This document shows positions 1 through 5,727 of a stretch of 7,208 bases of DNA, piece after piece. Below the pieces are notes generated by a model that searched no databases, was not told the DNA's origin, and saw nothing but the letters and a program-made list of their open reading frames with translations. The translations under genes were made by a program, and so were the position numbers. Position 1 is the first letter of the stretch. Every line of letters begins with the position of its first letter. Origin of the DNA: Clostridia bacterium (lineage in GTDB: Bacteria; Bacillota_A; Clostridia; Oscillospirales; CAG-272); the NCBI GenBank assembly GCA_017462125.1, contig JAFTRQ010000207.1:1-7208 (forward strand). Direction: 5' to 3'.

Positions 1-52
1 AAAAGAGAGAGTTTTACGGAATTTTACTTCCGCATTACTCTCTCTTCTGTTT
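1..52 (-). terminator. Terminator-like hairpin at the left edge, possibly bidirectional
   Basis: A perfect 10-bp stem (AAGAGAGAGT at 3-12 with ACTCTCTCTT at 37-46) encloses an unpaired 4+4 internal loop and a second 5-bp stem (CGGAA at 17-21 with TTCCG at 28-32). On the minus strand the stem runs directly into TTTT at the window edge, so it fits a Rho-independent terminator for the lipoprotein gene about 130 bases upstream of it. On the plus strand the stem is followed by CTGTTTTTATT, so it could also end a rightward gene lying outside the window. The stem is only moderately GC rich and the leftward T tract is cut off, so its strength cannot be judged. Confidence 0.6.
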
Positions 53-66
53 TTATTGCCAGTTTC

Positions 67-128
67 GCATTTGTAATACAAATGCCGTCGGGCTATGCCC
101 ATACCCTTATTCAAATTCTCCGATAAGG
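67..128. repeat. Chain of three inverted repeats downstream of the lipoprotein gene
   Basis: Three dyads lie in series between the lipoprotein stop codon and the edge hairpin. A 19-bp perfect palindrome with a single central base lies at 67-85 (arms GCATTTGTA and TACAAATGC). GGGC-TAT-GCCC lies at 90-100. CCTTAT at 105-110 pairs with ATAAGG at 123-128. None is followed by a T run on either strand, so they are not terminators by themselves. They could form a structured 3' untranslated region of the lipoprotein mRNA, or binding sites for a dimeric protein. No known RNA family is recognised. Confidence 0.5.
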
Positions 129-176
129 ACATCACCCATTTGAGGGCGCGGTTTTTTCGCTTTTTTGGTTAATCAA

Positions 177-2072
177 TCATTCGTTTGCGGGAACGTTGAC
201 GTTGAGCTTGATCAGCTCGATGACGTCCTCGGTTTGGGCGAGACCCACCTCATAAACCACGGTAACCGTCTGACCCGCATACTTGCTGAGATCGATCATG
301 TCGGGGTTGCCGTTAAATCTGTGCGCAACCGTGCCCTCGCCATATCCCAGGTTCGTTGCAACGTGATTGATAACGCCGTCGTCAGCGCCATACAAGCCGC
401 AGGAAACCGTGTTAAGGAGAGAGCCGTCCGCCCCGTAGATCTTGCAGGTGAAGCGCTCGATCTCATAGCCGTCAACCGCAAGCCAACCACCCTTAAGGTG
501 GATGCTTTTCGCAGCAATTTCGGAATATCTGCCCGAGGTTCCGGTAGCGGTTGTGCCGTTTACGTTGTTGGTCGCCACGTTCACGATCCGCTCGGGATTG
601 CCCAGGTTGCCGTCCGCGCTGTACTCAAATTGGTCAACGCAGGCATACCAGCGGCGATCATCCACGGTTATATCCTCTTCGACGTAGCCTTCCTTGATCA
701 CTCCGCGGGCATATACGTTGGACAGCTCGTATTCGCAATCCCAATTTCCGATATATTCGTATCCCATGTTGAAGAAGGACAGGAAAACGTCGTCCACGCC
801 GACTCCGTACCACTTGCTTTCGGGATTCTCGTTGTCGAATTTCTCTTCAAGCACGTATTCCAAATACTTGATCAGATCCACCTTCAGCGTGGTCTTATCG
901 CCAACTCCAAGCCATTCACCCTCAAGATCGAAGCGCTTGCCATTCTTGTTACCGAGATCGATCCTGTAAAAATCGATTCCATTCTGCTCGATACCAAGAT
1001 GCTCGCGCCTCAAGCTCTCGTTGGAGCTACTGATCATAATTCCCACAAAGGCACCCAACGTATGCGGAGATTTCTTACTGCGGATGAAGAAATAGGTCTG
1101 CAGGGTCGTTTCAGAAGGTGAAACGGGAGCGCCGGCAGGAGGGGCAGGCTGATCGTATCGGTCTGACTTTCCCTGCGGCCAGGTGTTGATCTGATCCGCT
1201 CGGTTGACCTTGACCGTCATGGAAAACTCAATGGAAGAATACTTTGCAAGATCAACAGGCTCCGCAAAGGTCTGATGCAGGAGCAGATGAGGCCAGGTGT
1301 CCTCCGCAAACTCCGAAGAATAGGCATATGCCGTATTGGAAATATCGTTATAAGAATTATACGAGAACACGATCTTACCCTCTCGGTTGCTGTCTATCGA
1401 CTTGACGAGAAGCGGATCGGATTCGGGGTATTGTTGGGGATAGGTCTCGTGCAGATAATCATTGTACTGACGGATCAATAATCTGTTTTCATCGTTCCGC
1501 ACGACAGTGCTGTTGACCACGATACGATGATCCTGCAATTCATAAGGACCCTTGCCCGTCGCGTCCACGAAGTGCTTTTTATAGCCCTCCTCAAACTGCC
1601 AATACACGTTATCCTCAAGCCCCGAGGACGCAATCAGTCCGCCCTGAGCCTCGCCCTTGGTCGCCAAGCCTTGCGGCACAACGTAAAAGGGCTTGCCGAT
1701 GTCCTGATAATAGGTCACGCTTCCCTGCTTTAACCCTGTGTTTAGCGTATACTGCTTGCCAAGATTCCATTCGCAACCGAATCCCAGGTCAAATTTTCTG
1801 TCCAGCAGAATATGCTGATACCCCTCTCCCGAATCGGGCTCGTTGACGTAAGCCGACACCGTTTCGGTCTCGACCTCGGTTTCCGTTTCGGTCGCCGCTT
1901 CCGTAGCTTGCGTATCGGTAACGATCTCGGTCGTGTTTTCCGTCCTTGCTGTAGATTCGGTCACAAGGGTATCGACTGTGTCGGTGGCATCCGTATTTTG
2001 TTTTTCACACGCAGATAAACACATTGCTGCCATAAAAATCACTCCTAATAATACAGTATAAATCTTTTTCAT
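177..2072 (-). CDS. Large surface lipoprotein of unknown function
   Basis: 631 residues from the chosen start. The N-terminus is a lipoprotein signal peptide: Met-Lys-Lys, a hydrophobic stretch, then a lipobox Leu19-Ser-Ala-Cys22, so the mature protein should be lipid-anchored on the outer face of the membrane through Cys22. Residues 23-80 are a low-complexity Thr/Glu/Asp/Ala linker, typical of a spacer holding a domain away from the membrane. Residues 85-457 are rich in aromatic residues and Gly and look like extracellular beta-sandwich material, with a Pro-rich break near 309-320 (APPAGAPVSP). The last about 140 residues (492-629) look like a separate beta-rich domain ending in an LSKYAGQTVTVVYEV stretch, a style I associate with secreted proteins of gut Clostridia; no catalytic motif is seen. 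A longer reading frame opens at 2132, but the consensus promoter at 2136-2165 would start transcription near 2129, so ATG 2072, preceded by AGGCGGG, is the real start. A carbohydrate-binding role is possible but unproven. Confidence 0.85.
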   Translation of the reverse strand: MKKIYTVLLGVIFMAAMCLSACEKQNTDATDTVDTLVTESTARTENTTEIVTDTQATEAATETETEVETETVSAYVNEPDSGEGYQHILLDRKFDLGFGCEWNLGKQYTLNTGLKQGSVTYYQDIGKPFYVVPQGLATKGEAQGGLIASSGLEDNVYWQFEEGYKKHFVDATGKGPYELQDHRIVVNSTVVRNDENRLLIRQYNDYLHETYPQQYPESDPLLVKSIDSNREGKIVFSYNSYNDISNTAYAYSSEFAEDTWPHLLLHQTFAEPVDLAKYSSIEFSMTVKVNRADQINTWPQGKSDRYDQPAPPAGAPVSPSETTLQTYFFIRSKKSPHTLGAFVGIMISSSNESLRREHLGIEQNGIDFYRIDLGNKNGKRFDLEGEWLGVGDKTTLKVDLIKYLEYVLEEKFDNENPESKWYGVGVDDVFLSFFNMGYEYIGNWDCEYELSNVYARGVIKEGYVEEDITVDDRRWYACVDQFEYSADGNLGNPERIVNVATNNVNGTTATGTSGRYSEIAAKSIHLKGGWLAVDGYEIERFTCKIYGADGSLLNTVSCGLYGADDGVINHVATNLGYGEGTVAHRFNGNPDMIDLSKYAGQTVTVVYEVGLAQTEDVIELIKLNVNVPANE

Positions 2073-2135
2073 TTTCAACCCGCCTATCTTGTTTTTTATT
2101 AAACACATCTTGACGTTTCTTATATCGTTCACTTT

Positions 2136-2165
2136 ATTATATCTGCTTTTCTATACCTCTGTCAA
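2136..2165 (-). promoter_or_regulatory. Consensus sigma-A-type promoter of the lipoprotein gene
   Basis: On the minus strand a perfect -35 hexamer TTGACA (2165-2160) is followed after 18 bases by a perfect -10 hexamer TATAAT (2141-2136). The predicted start is near 2129, giving a leader of about 57 nt before ATG 2072. This implies strong constitutive expression unless repressed, and rules out the upstream in-frame ATG at 2132. Confidence 0.85.
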
Positions 2166-2431
2166 GGGTATAACACCAATTATTTATAACTGTACCGTAT
2201 TTTTGTCTTGGAAATTTATTTGACTGCAAGATTAAGCAGCTTTCCATAACAAGCAATCCCTCGGCAGACACCGAGGGATTGCTGTAATTATCATATCTTG
2301 AATTATGGCTTTCTTGCCTTGACTATTAAAAAGTCGGTTTGATTTCTTCCTTAGCCGAACGGGAGCCGAATCGAATTGCCCGACGACAATGCATTTTCGC
2401 ATCTTTCGGCGTGCTTTCGCTCGCAAGATTT
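2166..2431. other. Non-coding gap between the lipoprotein promoter and the methyltransferase gene
   Basis: Apart from the hairpin at 2252-2283, no gene is convincing here. A minus-strand reading frame overlaps the end of the methyltransferase gene and runs to 2232 through the hairpin itself. It has no ribosome binding site and no recognisable protein character. A small inverted repeat, TGCAAGATTAAGCA (2224-2237), and a weak GACT/AGTC pair (about 2320-2333) are visible. There is no clear T-tailed terminator for the methyltransferase gene, so the 2252-2283 hairpin is the best candidate for its transcript end. Confidence 0.5.
2252..2283. repeat. Perfect 13-bp stem-loop, candidate transcript end or dispersed repeat
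   Basis: AGCAATCCCTCGG (2252-2264) and CCGAGGGATTGCT (2271-2283) are perfect inverted arms around a 6-base loop. It lies about 150 bases downstream of the methyltransferase stop codon on the minus strand, where it could stop or stabilise the transcript. The base run after it (TGTTATGG on minus, GTAATTATC on plus) is a poor U tract, so it is not a textbook terminator. ATCCCTC/GAGGGAT hairpins resemble small dispersed palindromes that I associate with gut Clostridia genomes; that link is recollection and inference, as only one copy is in view. Confidence 0.65.
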
Positions 2432-3268
2432 CTATCCAAAATCCTCCGTAAACGAAACCTTCTCCGCAATCAGCACATCCATACAATGCTTATGGGGAAT
2501 ACCTCCGCTGTTGCAATCAAAAATTCTTTCTTCATTCTTGTGAAACAACCAATCATGATAGCAAAGAAAAAGCTCTCCCGATCTCCAATCTCCCGCATCA
2601 AATTCGCCGGCCTCCCCGTCGGGAGGGTATGGAATGAACGGCTTTTTCACAAACACATTGATCGCATGGATGCCACCGTGAGCTGTATGCGCCTTTAAAT
2701 TTTCGATCACATCCTCGCGCAACGCGGGCGGAATGTAATGGAACACACCGCTGGAAAAGATAACATCATAATCTGTGTCAACCCGAAAATCGCGCACGTC
2801 CGCCTTGAAAAAATCGATTTTTACATTGCAATGCTCCGCAAGTTGTCTTGCTTTTGCCACTCCCCGCTCCGAAGCATCAAAGGCGGTCACCGTGTAGCCG
2901 TTTCTCGCAAGAAATACCGCATCCTTCCCCTCTCCGCACCCGATGTCAAGAACCTTATACGGTTTGATCGGTGGCTTTAAACGCATGATCTCATAACACA
3001 GATGATTGGGCTCCAAGCCCCAATAGTATTCATCGTTTTTATATCGGTTGTCATAATCCGTAACCGATTGGGCAGGATAGCCCAACAGAGCGTCGATTGA
3101 AACGTTCAACACGGTTGCGATGCGCGGAAGAAGCTCTATATCGGGGTAAGTGGTGCCGTTTTCCCATTTTGAGATCGCTTGAAACGAAACGTTAAGCCTT
3201 TCCGCCAAGGTCTGTTGCGTAAAGCCCAAGGCTTTTCGTCTGTCAGAGATAATTTCTCCGATATTCAT
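2432..3268 (-). CDS. XRE-type helix-turn-helix fused to a TehB-like SAM-dependent methyltransferase
   Basis: 278 residues in two domains. Residues 5-63 are a Cro/C1-type helix-turn-helix (TQQTLAERLNVSFQAISKWE, then a YPDIELLPRIATVLNVSIDALLG helix pair) that should bind DNA. Residues 75-270 are a class I methyltransferase: motif I VLDIGCGEGKDA at 106-117 for SAM binding, FDAS at 130-133 as the acidic strand-2 end, KADVRD at 155-160 for the adenine, and DVIFSSGVFHYI at 168-179. The C-terminal part (FIPYPPDGEAGEFDAGDW, GELFLCYHDW) resembles TehB and related tellurite or small-molecule methyltransferases. The substrate cannot be read from sequence. ATG 3268 is preceded by AAAGGGGGG eight bases upstream, a very strong ribosome binding site. 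The gene has its own promoter. HTH plus methyltransferase fusions occur in Firmicutes; whether the enzyme domain senses a ligand for the DNA-binding domain is open. No key SAM-binding residue is missing. Confidence 0.88.
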   Translation of the reverse strand: MNIGEIISDRRKALGFTQQTLAERLNVSFQAISKWENGTTYPDIELLPRIATVLNVSIDALLGYPAQSVTDYDNRYKNDEYYWGLEPNHLCYEIMRLKPPIKPYKVLDIGCGEGKDAVFLARNGYTVTAFDASERGVAKARQLAEHCNVKIDFFKADVRDFRVDTDYDVIFSSGVFHYIPPALREDVIENLKAHTAHGGIHAINVFVKKPFIPYPPDGEAGEFDAGDWRSGELFLCYHDWLFHKNEERIFDCNSGGIPHKHCMDVLIAEKVSFTEDFG

Positions 3269-3293
3269 AAGTACAGCCCCCCTTTGCTGACTT
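3269..3293 (-). promoter_or_regulatory. Imperfect dyad over the start site and ribosome binding site of the HTH-methyltransferase gene
   Basis: Arms AAGT(A)CAGC (3269-3277) and GCTGACTT (3286-3293) form an 8-bp inverted repeat with one bulged base, centred on the G-rich ribosome binding site and spanning the predicted transcription start near 3288. Cro/C1-type proteins often repress their own promoters from dyads in this position, so this is a candidate operator for the product's own helix-turn-helix. As RNA it would be largely truncated by the start site, so a DNA role is more likely. Confidence 0.4.
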
Positions 3294-3294
3294 C

Positions 3295-3323
3295 ATTATA
3301 TCATTACGCCAAGCAAAGTGCAA
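3295..3323 (-). promoter_or_regulatory. Extended -10 promoter of the HTH-methyltransferase gene
   Basis: On the minus strand TATAAT (3300-3295) is preceded by TGA (3303-3301), giving an extended -10 element TGnTATAAT. A weak -35 TTGCAC (3323-3318) sits 17 bases further upstream. The predicted start near 3288 gives a short leader of about 20 nt. Confidence 0.7.
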
Positions 3324-3411
3324 TAACCTGTTGGTTGAAGCTGTCGTTTTTTTCTATCGATGGTTGAAATCTGCATAGCGACCATATTACTCGATTTACA
3401 AACAAGGCATA

Positions 3412-3927
3412 TTAATTTAACACCTTCTCATACGCCACTCGCTCGTCGCCACTTTCAAGAAAAATCGTTCCGCAATGCAAAAAGCCGTTTTTCTCAAGCA
3501 TCCTGCGCATAACCGCATTGCCGCGATGGGTGTCGATGCGCAGGCTTTTTCTGCCGAACGCTTTCGCAAAATCGGCGGCATATGCTATGATCCTTCCCGA
3601 AAGTCCGCTGCCACGGCTCGTAACAGAAATAGCAACTCTGTGAATGGCAATATAGTCTCGGCTATCGTCGCCGGTCAGCCAATGTCCGTCGTATATCTTA
3701 TCGTAGGTCGGCTCGCCGTTTGCAAGCATTGCAAAGGTGCCGCATATCGTTCCGTCAAGGTCGCAGACGTATGACTGTTCCTGCTCAAGGTCGGCAAGGA
3801 TGACCTCCTTTGAGGGGTAGCCGTTCTGCCATTGGTCGATACCAAGAGCGGCAATCGTTCCTCTCGCCTCCTCGAATATGGGCATTACAGCCTCTATATC
3901 CTCCCTCGTTGTTTTTCTTATTATCAT
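3412..3927 (-). CDS. GNAT-family N-acetyltransferase
   Basis: 171 residues, the usual length for a single GNAT domain, which transfers an acetyl group from acetyl-CoA to an amine on a small molecule or protein. The N-terminus IRKTTREDIEAVMPIFEEAR is the typical first strand and helix. The acetyl-CoA pyrophosphate loop is RGSGLSG at 105-111, after strand 4 (IAIHRVAISV). IDTHRGNAVMRRMLEKNGF at 131-149 matches the late GNAT motif in which the Asn and the Glu-Lys-Asn-Gly-Phe turn are conserved. It is the third gene of the regulator-permease operon: its ATG lies 18 bases after the permease stop codon, with AGAAAGGAA as ribosome binding site in the gap. The substrate is not predictable. No clear terminator is visible in the 143 bases after it, before the promoter of the next gene. 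Confidence 0.9.
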   Translation of the reverse strand: MIIRKTTREDIEAVMPIFEEARGTIAALGIDQWQNGYPSKEVILADLEQEQSYVCDLDGTICGTFAMLANGEPTYDKIYDGHWLTGDDSRDYIAIHRVAISVTSRGSGLSGRIIAYAADFAKAFGRKSLRIDTHRGNAVMRRMLEKNGFLHCGTIFLESGDERVAYEKVLN

Positions 3928-3945
3928 AATCCATTCCTTTCTTGC

Positions 3946-4932
3946 TTAAAAAACTCCTGCAAGCTTCAATAAAAACGATGCGATAAATACCGTTATCGCC
4001 GAGATCAGCGTGCTCCAAACCACCAACTGACCCGCCAAAGTGTGGTCCGCTCCCATTTCCTGCGCCATCGGCACGCTTGATACTGCCACGGGAGTGGCAA
4101 AGAGTGCTATGAGGGCGGCGAACTTCGCTCCGTCGAAGGTCTGACGGAAGAATATAAACGCGATTCCAAGTCCGAGCACGGGCACGATAGCCGTCCGCAT
4201 AAGCGTGCCGAAAAAAATCTCTTTTTTCAATTCCCTCACCGCAGAAAACTCAAACTGCACGCCAAGCACAAGGAGCGCCAAGGGCGTAGCAAGGCTTGAA
4301 AGATACCCGAGAACCGTATAGATCGGCTTCAGATCGGTCAAACGGAAGGAAATGCCGTTCCGAACGAAAAGCGCTCTCACCGCAAGGAAGACAATTCCCA
4401 AAAAAATGCTTTGTATCAAGGGATTTTTCACGATACCGAGCAGGATCTTCTTCACGCTCGGCTTCTGCTCTCCCTTGCCGAACACCGAAAGGCTGATCAC
4501 CGCCAAAATATTGAAAAGCGGGATCGATGCCGCGGACAGCAGCGTTGCAACCGACACGCCCGCCTGCCCGAAAAGCGACTCTGACAAGGGTATTCCGATC
4601 AGCGCGTAATTTGACCGAAAGCAAGCCTGCAACAGCGCGCCGCGGCGCTCGCCCCTCTTCGTGACTGCGATCACCGCAGGCAAGCTCAGCGCAAAGATCA
4701 AAACCGTGGCGATGACGGCATACAGAATGTAATCAAGCTCTATAGATGCAAGGCTCTCGATTCTGTAGACGTTCAAAAAGAGCATCGCAGGCAGGAATAT
4801 GCGAAAGACCAGCTTGTTGATAACCTTTGCCATATCGACCGTTAAAAACCCGACCCTTTTTATCAAATATCCGATCGCGACCATAATCATGATCGGCAAA
4901 ACCGCCTCAAGGGCGAAGATCAACGAATCCAT
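3946..4932 (-). CDS. AEC-family transporter (auxin efflux carrier type permease)
   Basis: 328 residues, very hydrophobic, with about ten membrane segments (roughly 3-23, 38-57, 68-90, 100-120, 126-150, 168-188, 205-225, 240-262, 270-290, 302-325). Family signatures are RSNYALIGIPL at 106-116, NPLIQSIFLGI at 170-180, TPLALLVLGVQF at 216-227 and ATPVAVSSVPMAQEMGAD at 279-296, placing it in the Mem_trans/AEC family of secondary carriers. Characterised bacterial members move organic acids such as malate or malonate; the substrate here is unknown. Its ATG directly follows the stop codon of the upstream regulator (TAA-ATG), and its AAAGGAGA ribosome binding site lies inside the regulator's last codons, so the two are probably translationally coupled. 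A regulator of iron-sulfur genes driving an AEC permease is an unusual pairing; it may export or import a compound tied to the same signal. Confidence 0.92.
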   Translation of the reverse strand: MDSLIFALEAVLPIMIMVAIGYLIKRVGFLTVDMAKVINKLVFRIFLPAMLFLNVYRIESLASIELDYILYAVIATVLIFALSLPAVIAVTKRGERRGALLQACFRSNYALIGIPLSESLFGQAGVSVATLLSAASIPLFNILAVISLSVFGKGEQKPSVKKILLGIVKNPLIQSIFLGIVFLAVRALFVRNGISFRLTDLKPIYTVLGYLSSLATPLALLVLGVQFEFSAVRELKKEIFFGTLMRTAIVPVLGLGIAFIFFRQTFDGAKFAALIALFATPVAVSSVPMAQEMGADHTLAGQLVVWSTLISAITVFIASFLLKLAGVF

Positions 4933-5622
4933 TTACAGCTCTCCTTTCAAAGCACAATCGGTTTGCCTGAGCACGAATCTGTTCTTCTCCGATTCAAGCA
5001 CCCCCTCGCGGCGAAGCTTGCTTATCTCAGAGGAAAGACCGCTTCTGTCCACCTCGAGATAGTCGGCAAGCTCCTGACGGTCGTAGGGTATCTCAAAGGT
5101 GTTGCTCCCCGCCCGCTTGGCTTCAAGGAGCAGGTAATTCATCAGTTTGTCTCGGGTGGTTCTCCCCGAAATGATCTCAAGCTTTCTGTGAAACATCAGA
5201 TTTTTTGCGGCAACAATCTTCATCAGATTGTAAATGATCTTGTTGTGAAAATCGCAGGCGTTACAGCAGGTTTGGGTAACCCGACAAACGTCCGCCAGCA
5301 GGACCTCGCAATCCTCGCTCGCGATCACATCCACAGGCAGAGCTTCAACCTCGGCGCAAGCAAACGCCTCCCCGAAAAGCTCCCCTTCGCCCACGCGTCC
5401 TACAAGGCTTCTGTTACCGTAATAGTCCACGCGAACGATCTGCACCTCTCCCGAAAGAAGGATGCCAAAGCTTTTCGCTATGCTTCCCTCGGCAAAAATC
5501 ACCTCGTTTTTGCGATACGACCGATTTGTCACGCCAAGGCAGGAGAGCATCGGGATCAGATTTTCATCCTCAACACCCCGAAAAAGAGGACATCGACGCA
5601 AAATTTCCAAATATTTTTTCAT
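4933..5622 (-). CDS. Crp/Fnr-family transcriptional regulator with a four-cysteine cluster
   Basis: 229 residues: an N-terminal cupin-like effector domain (about 12-125), a long dimerisation helix (about 126-150) and a C-terminal winged helix (about 155-218). The DNA-binding part reads RTTRDKLMNYLLLEA, then RQELADYLEVDRSGLSSEIS, with Arg193, Ser194, Ser197 and Ser198 at the recognition-helix positions where FNR has its Glu and Ser-Arg contacts. In the phosphate cassette the Gly-Glu is kept (GELFGEA, 80-86) but the Arg-Ser needed for cAMP is replaced by Leu95-Pro96, so cAMP is an unlikely ligand. Cys113, Cys119, Cys120 and Cys123 (C-x5-CC-x2-C), followed by DFH, could hold an iron-sulfur cluster, heme or metal, or react with NO or oxidants; I recall a C-x2/3-C-x-F-H stretch in clostridial Crp/Fnr proteins near hcp-type genes. 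ATG 5622 follows CGGAG six bases upstream. The gene heads the operon and is probably autoregulated from the dyad at 5638-5651. Confidence 0.92.
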   Translation of the reverse strand: MKKYLEILRRCPLFRGVEDENLIPMLSCLGVTNRSYRKNEVIFAEGSIAKSFGILLSGEVQIVRVDYYGNRSLVGRVGEGELFGEAFACAEVEALPVDVIASEDCEVLLADVCRVTQTCCNACDFHNKIIYNLMKIVAAKNLMFHRKLEIISGRTTRDKLMNYLLLEAKRAGSNTFEIPYDRQELADYLEVDRSGLSSEISKLRREGVLESEKNRFVLRQTDCALKGEL

Positions 5623-5637
5623 AAAAAACTCCGTTTT

Positions 5638-5651
5638 GTTGAAAATTCAAC
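5638..5651. promoter_or_regulatory. Crp/Fnr-type operator in the divergent control region
   Basis: GTTGAA-AA-TTCAAC is a perfect 6+6 dyad with a 14-bp footprint. Read as GTTGA-N4-TCAAC it has the 5-4-5 layout of FNR-type sites (TTGAT-N4-ATCAA). Its centre (5644.5) falls at -41.5 from the predicted rightward start (5686), the classic class II activator position, and at about +16 of the leftward start (5660), where a bound dimer should block the regulator's own transcription. The adjacent regulator is the obvious candidate protein; binding is inferred. Confidence 0.75.
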
Positions 5652-5686
5652 ATACTTTCCGCTTTTATTATAGTATAATAAGGTCA
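5651..5686 (+). promoter_or_regulatory. Rightward activator-dependent promoter of the iron-sulfur operon
   Basis: A perfect -10 TATAAT lies at 5674-5679, but no -35 hexamer is present at any spacing from 15 to 19 bases (CATACT at 17). The Crp/Fnr dyad takes the place of the -35, centred 41.5 bases before the predicted start at 5686. The -10 is separated by one base from the -10 of the opposing promoter, inside a palindrome TTATTATAGTATAATAA (5665-5681), so polymerase should be able to occupy only one of the two promoters at a time. Confidence 0.75.
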
Positions 5687-5695
5687 CAAAGTCAA
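5667..5695 (-). promoter_or_regulatory. Leftward promoter of the regulator-permease-acetyltransferase operon
   Basis: On the minus strand TTGACT (5695-5690) and TATAAT (5672-5667) are spaced by 17 bases, a near-perfect sigma-A-type promoter. The predicted start near 5660 gives a 38-nt leader that contains the dyad at 5638-5651 and the CGGAG ribosome binding site. The promoter needs no activator and is best suited to negative control by the dyad. Confidence 0.85.
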
Positions 5696-5700
5696 GCGAA

Positions 5701-5715
5701 TTTCAAAATTTGAAA
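5701..5715. repeat. 15-bp palindrome in the leader of the iron-sulfur operon
   Basis: TTTCAAA-A-TTTGAAA is a perfect dyad with one central base, at about +16 to +30 of the rightward transcript. Its right arm runs into the AAAGG ribosome binding site of the next gene. The half-site TTGAA resembles that of the 5638-5651 operator, but the spacing differs, so it may be a weak second site, a different protein's site, or chance in AT-rich DNA. Confidence 0.45.
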
Positions 5716-5727
5716 GGTAATAAAATT

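Noticed and set aside
165..1121. Plus-strand open frame of 318 residues opposite the lipoprotein gene
   Set aside because: It lies wholly antisense to a gene with signal peptide, ribosome binding site and promoter, has no ribosome binding site of its own, and its translation has no recognisable family character.
1833..2006. Degenerate TTCGGT-like repeats, considered as a DNA repeat array
   Set aside because: They are the coding consequence of the Thr/Glu-rich stalk of the lipoprotein (repeated Thr-Glu codons), not an independent repeat element. No CRISPR array, insertion sequence or attachment site was found anywhere in the window.
2073..2132. Longer start for the lipoprotein at ATG 2132
   Set aside because: The consensus promoter at 2136-2165 would begin transcription at about 2129, after that ATG, and the extra 20 residues would put charged sequence before the signal peptide.
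2232..2486. Minus-strand frame of 84 residues downstream of and overlapping the methyltransferase gene
   Set aside because: No ribosome binding site, reads through a perfect hairpin, and has no recognisable domain; treated as non-coding.
3332..3368. Direct repeat TGGTTGAA at 3332-3339 and 3361-3368 between the acetyltransferase and methyltransferase genes
   Set aside because: An 8-base repeat at this spacing in AT-rich intergenic DNA can easily arise by chance, and it does not line up with either promoter element.
4963..5673. Plus-strand open frame of 236 residues opposite the Crp/Fnr regulator
   Set aside because: Antisense shadow of a clear regulator gene; it would also run into the divergent promoter region.
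5710..5727. TTG start at 5710 for the iron-sulfur protein
   Set aside because: ATG 5728 has AAAGG at a suitable distance; the TTG start would lie inside the 15-bp palindrome and lacks a ribosome binding site.
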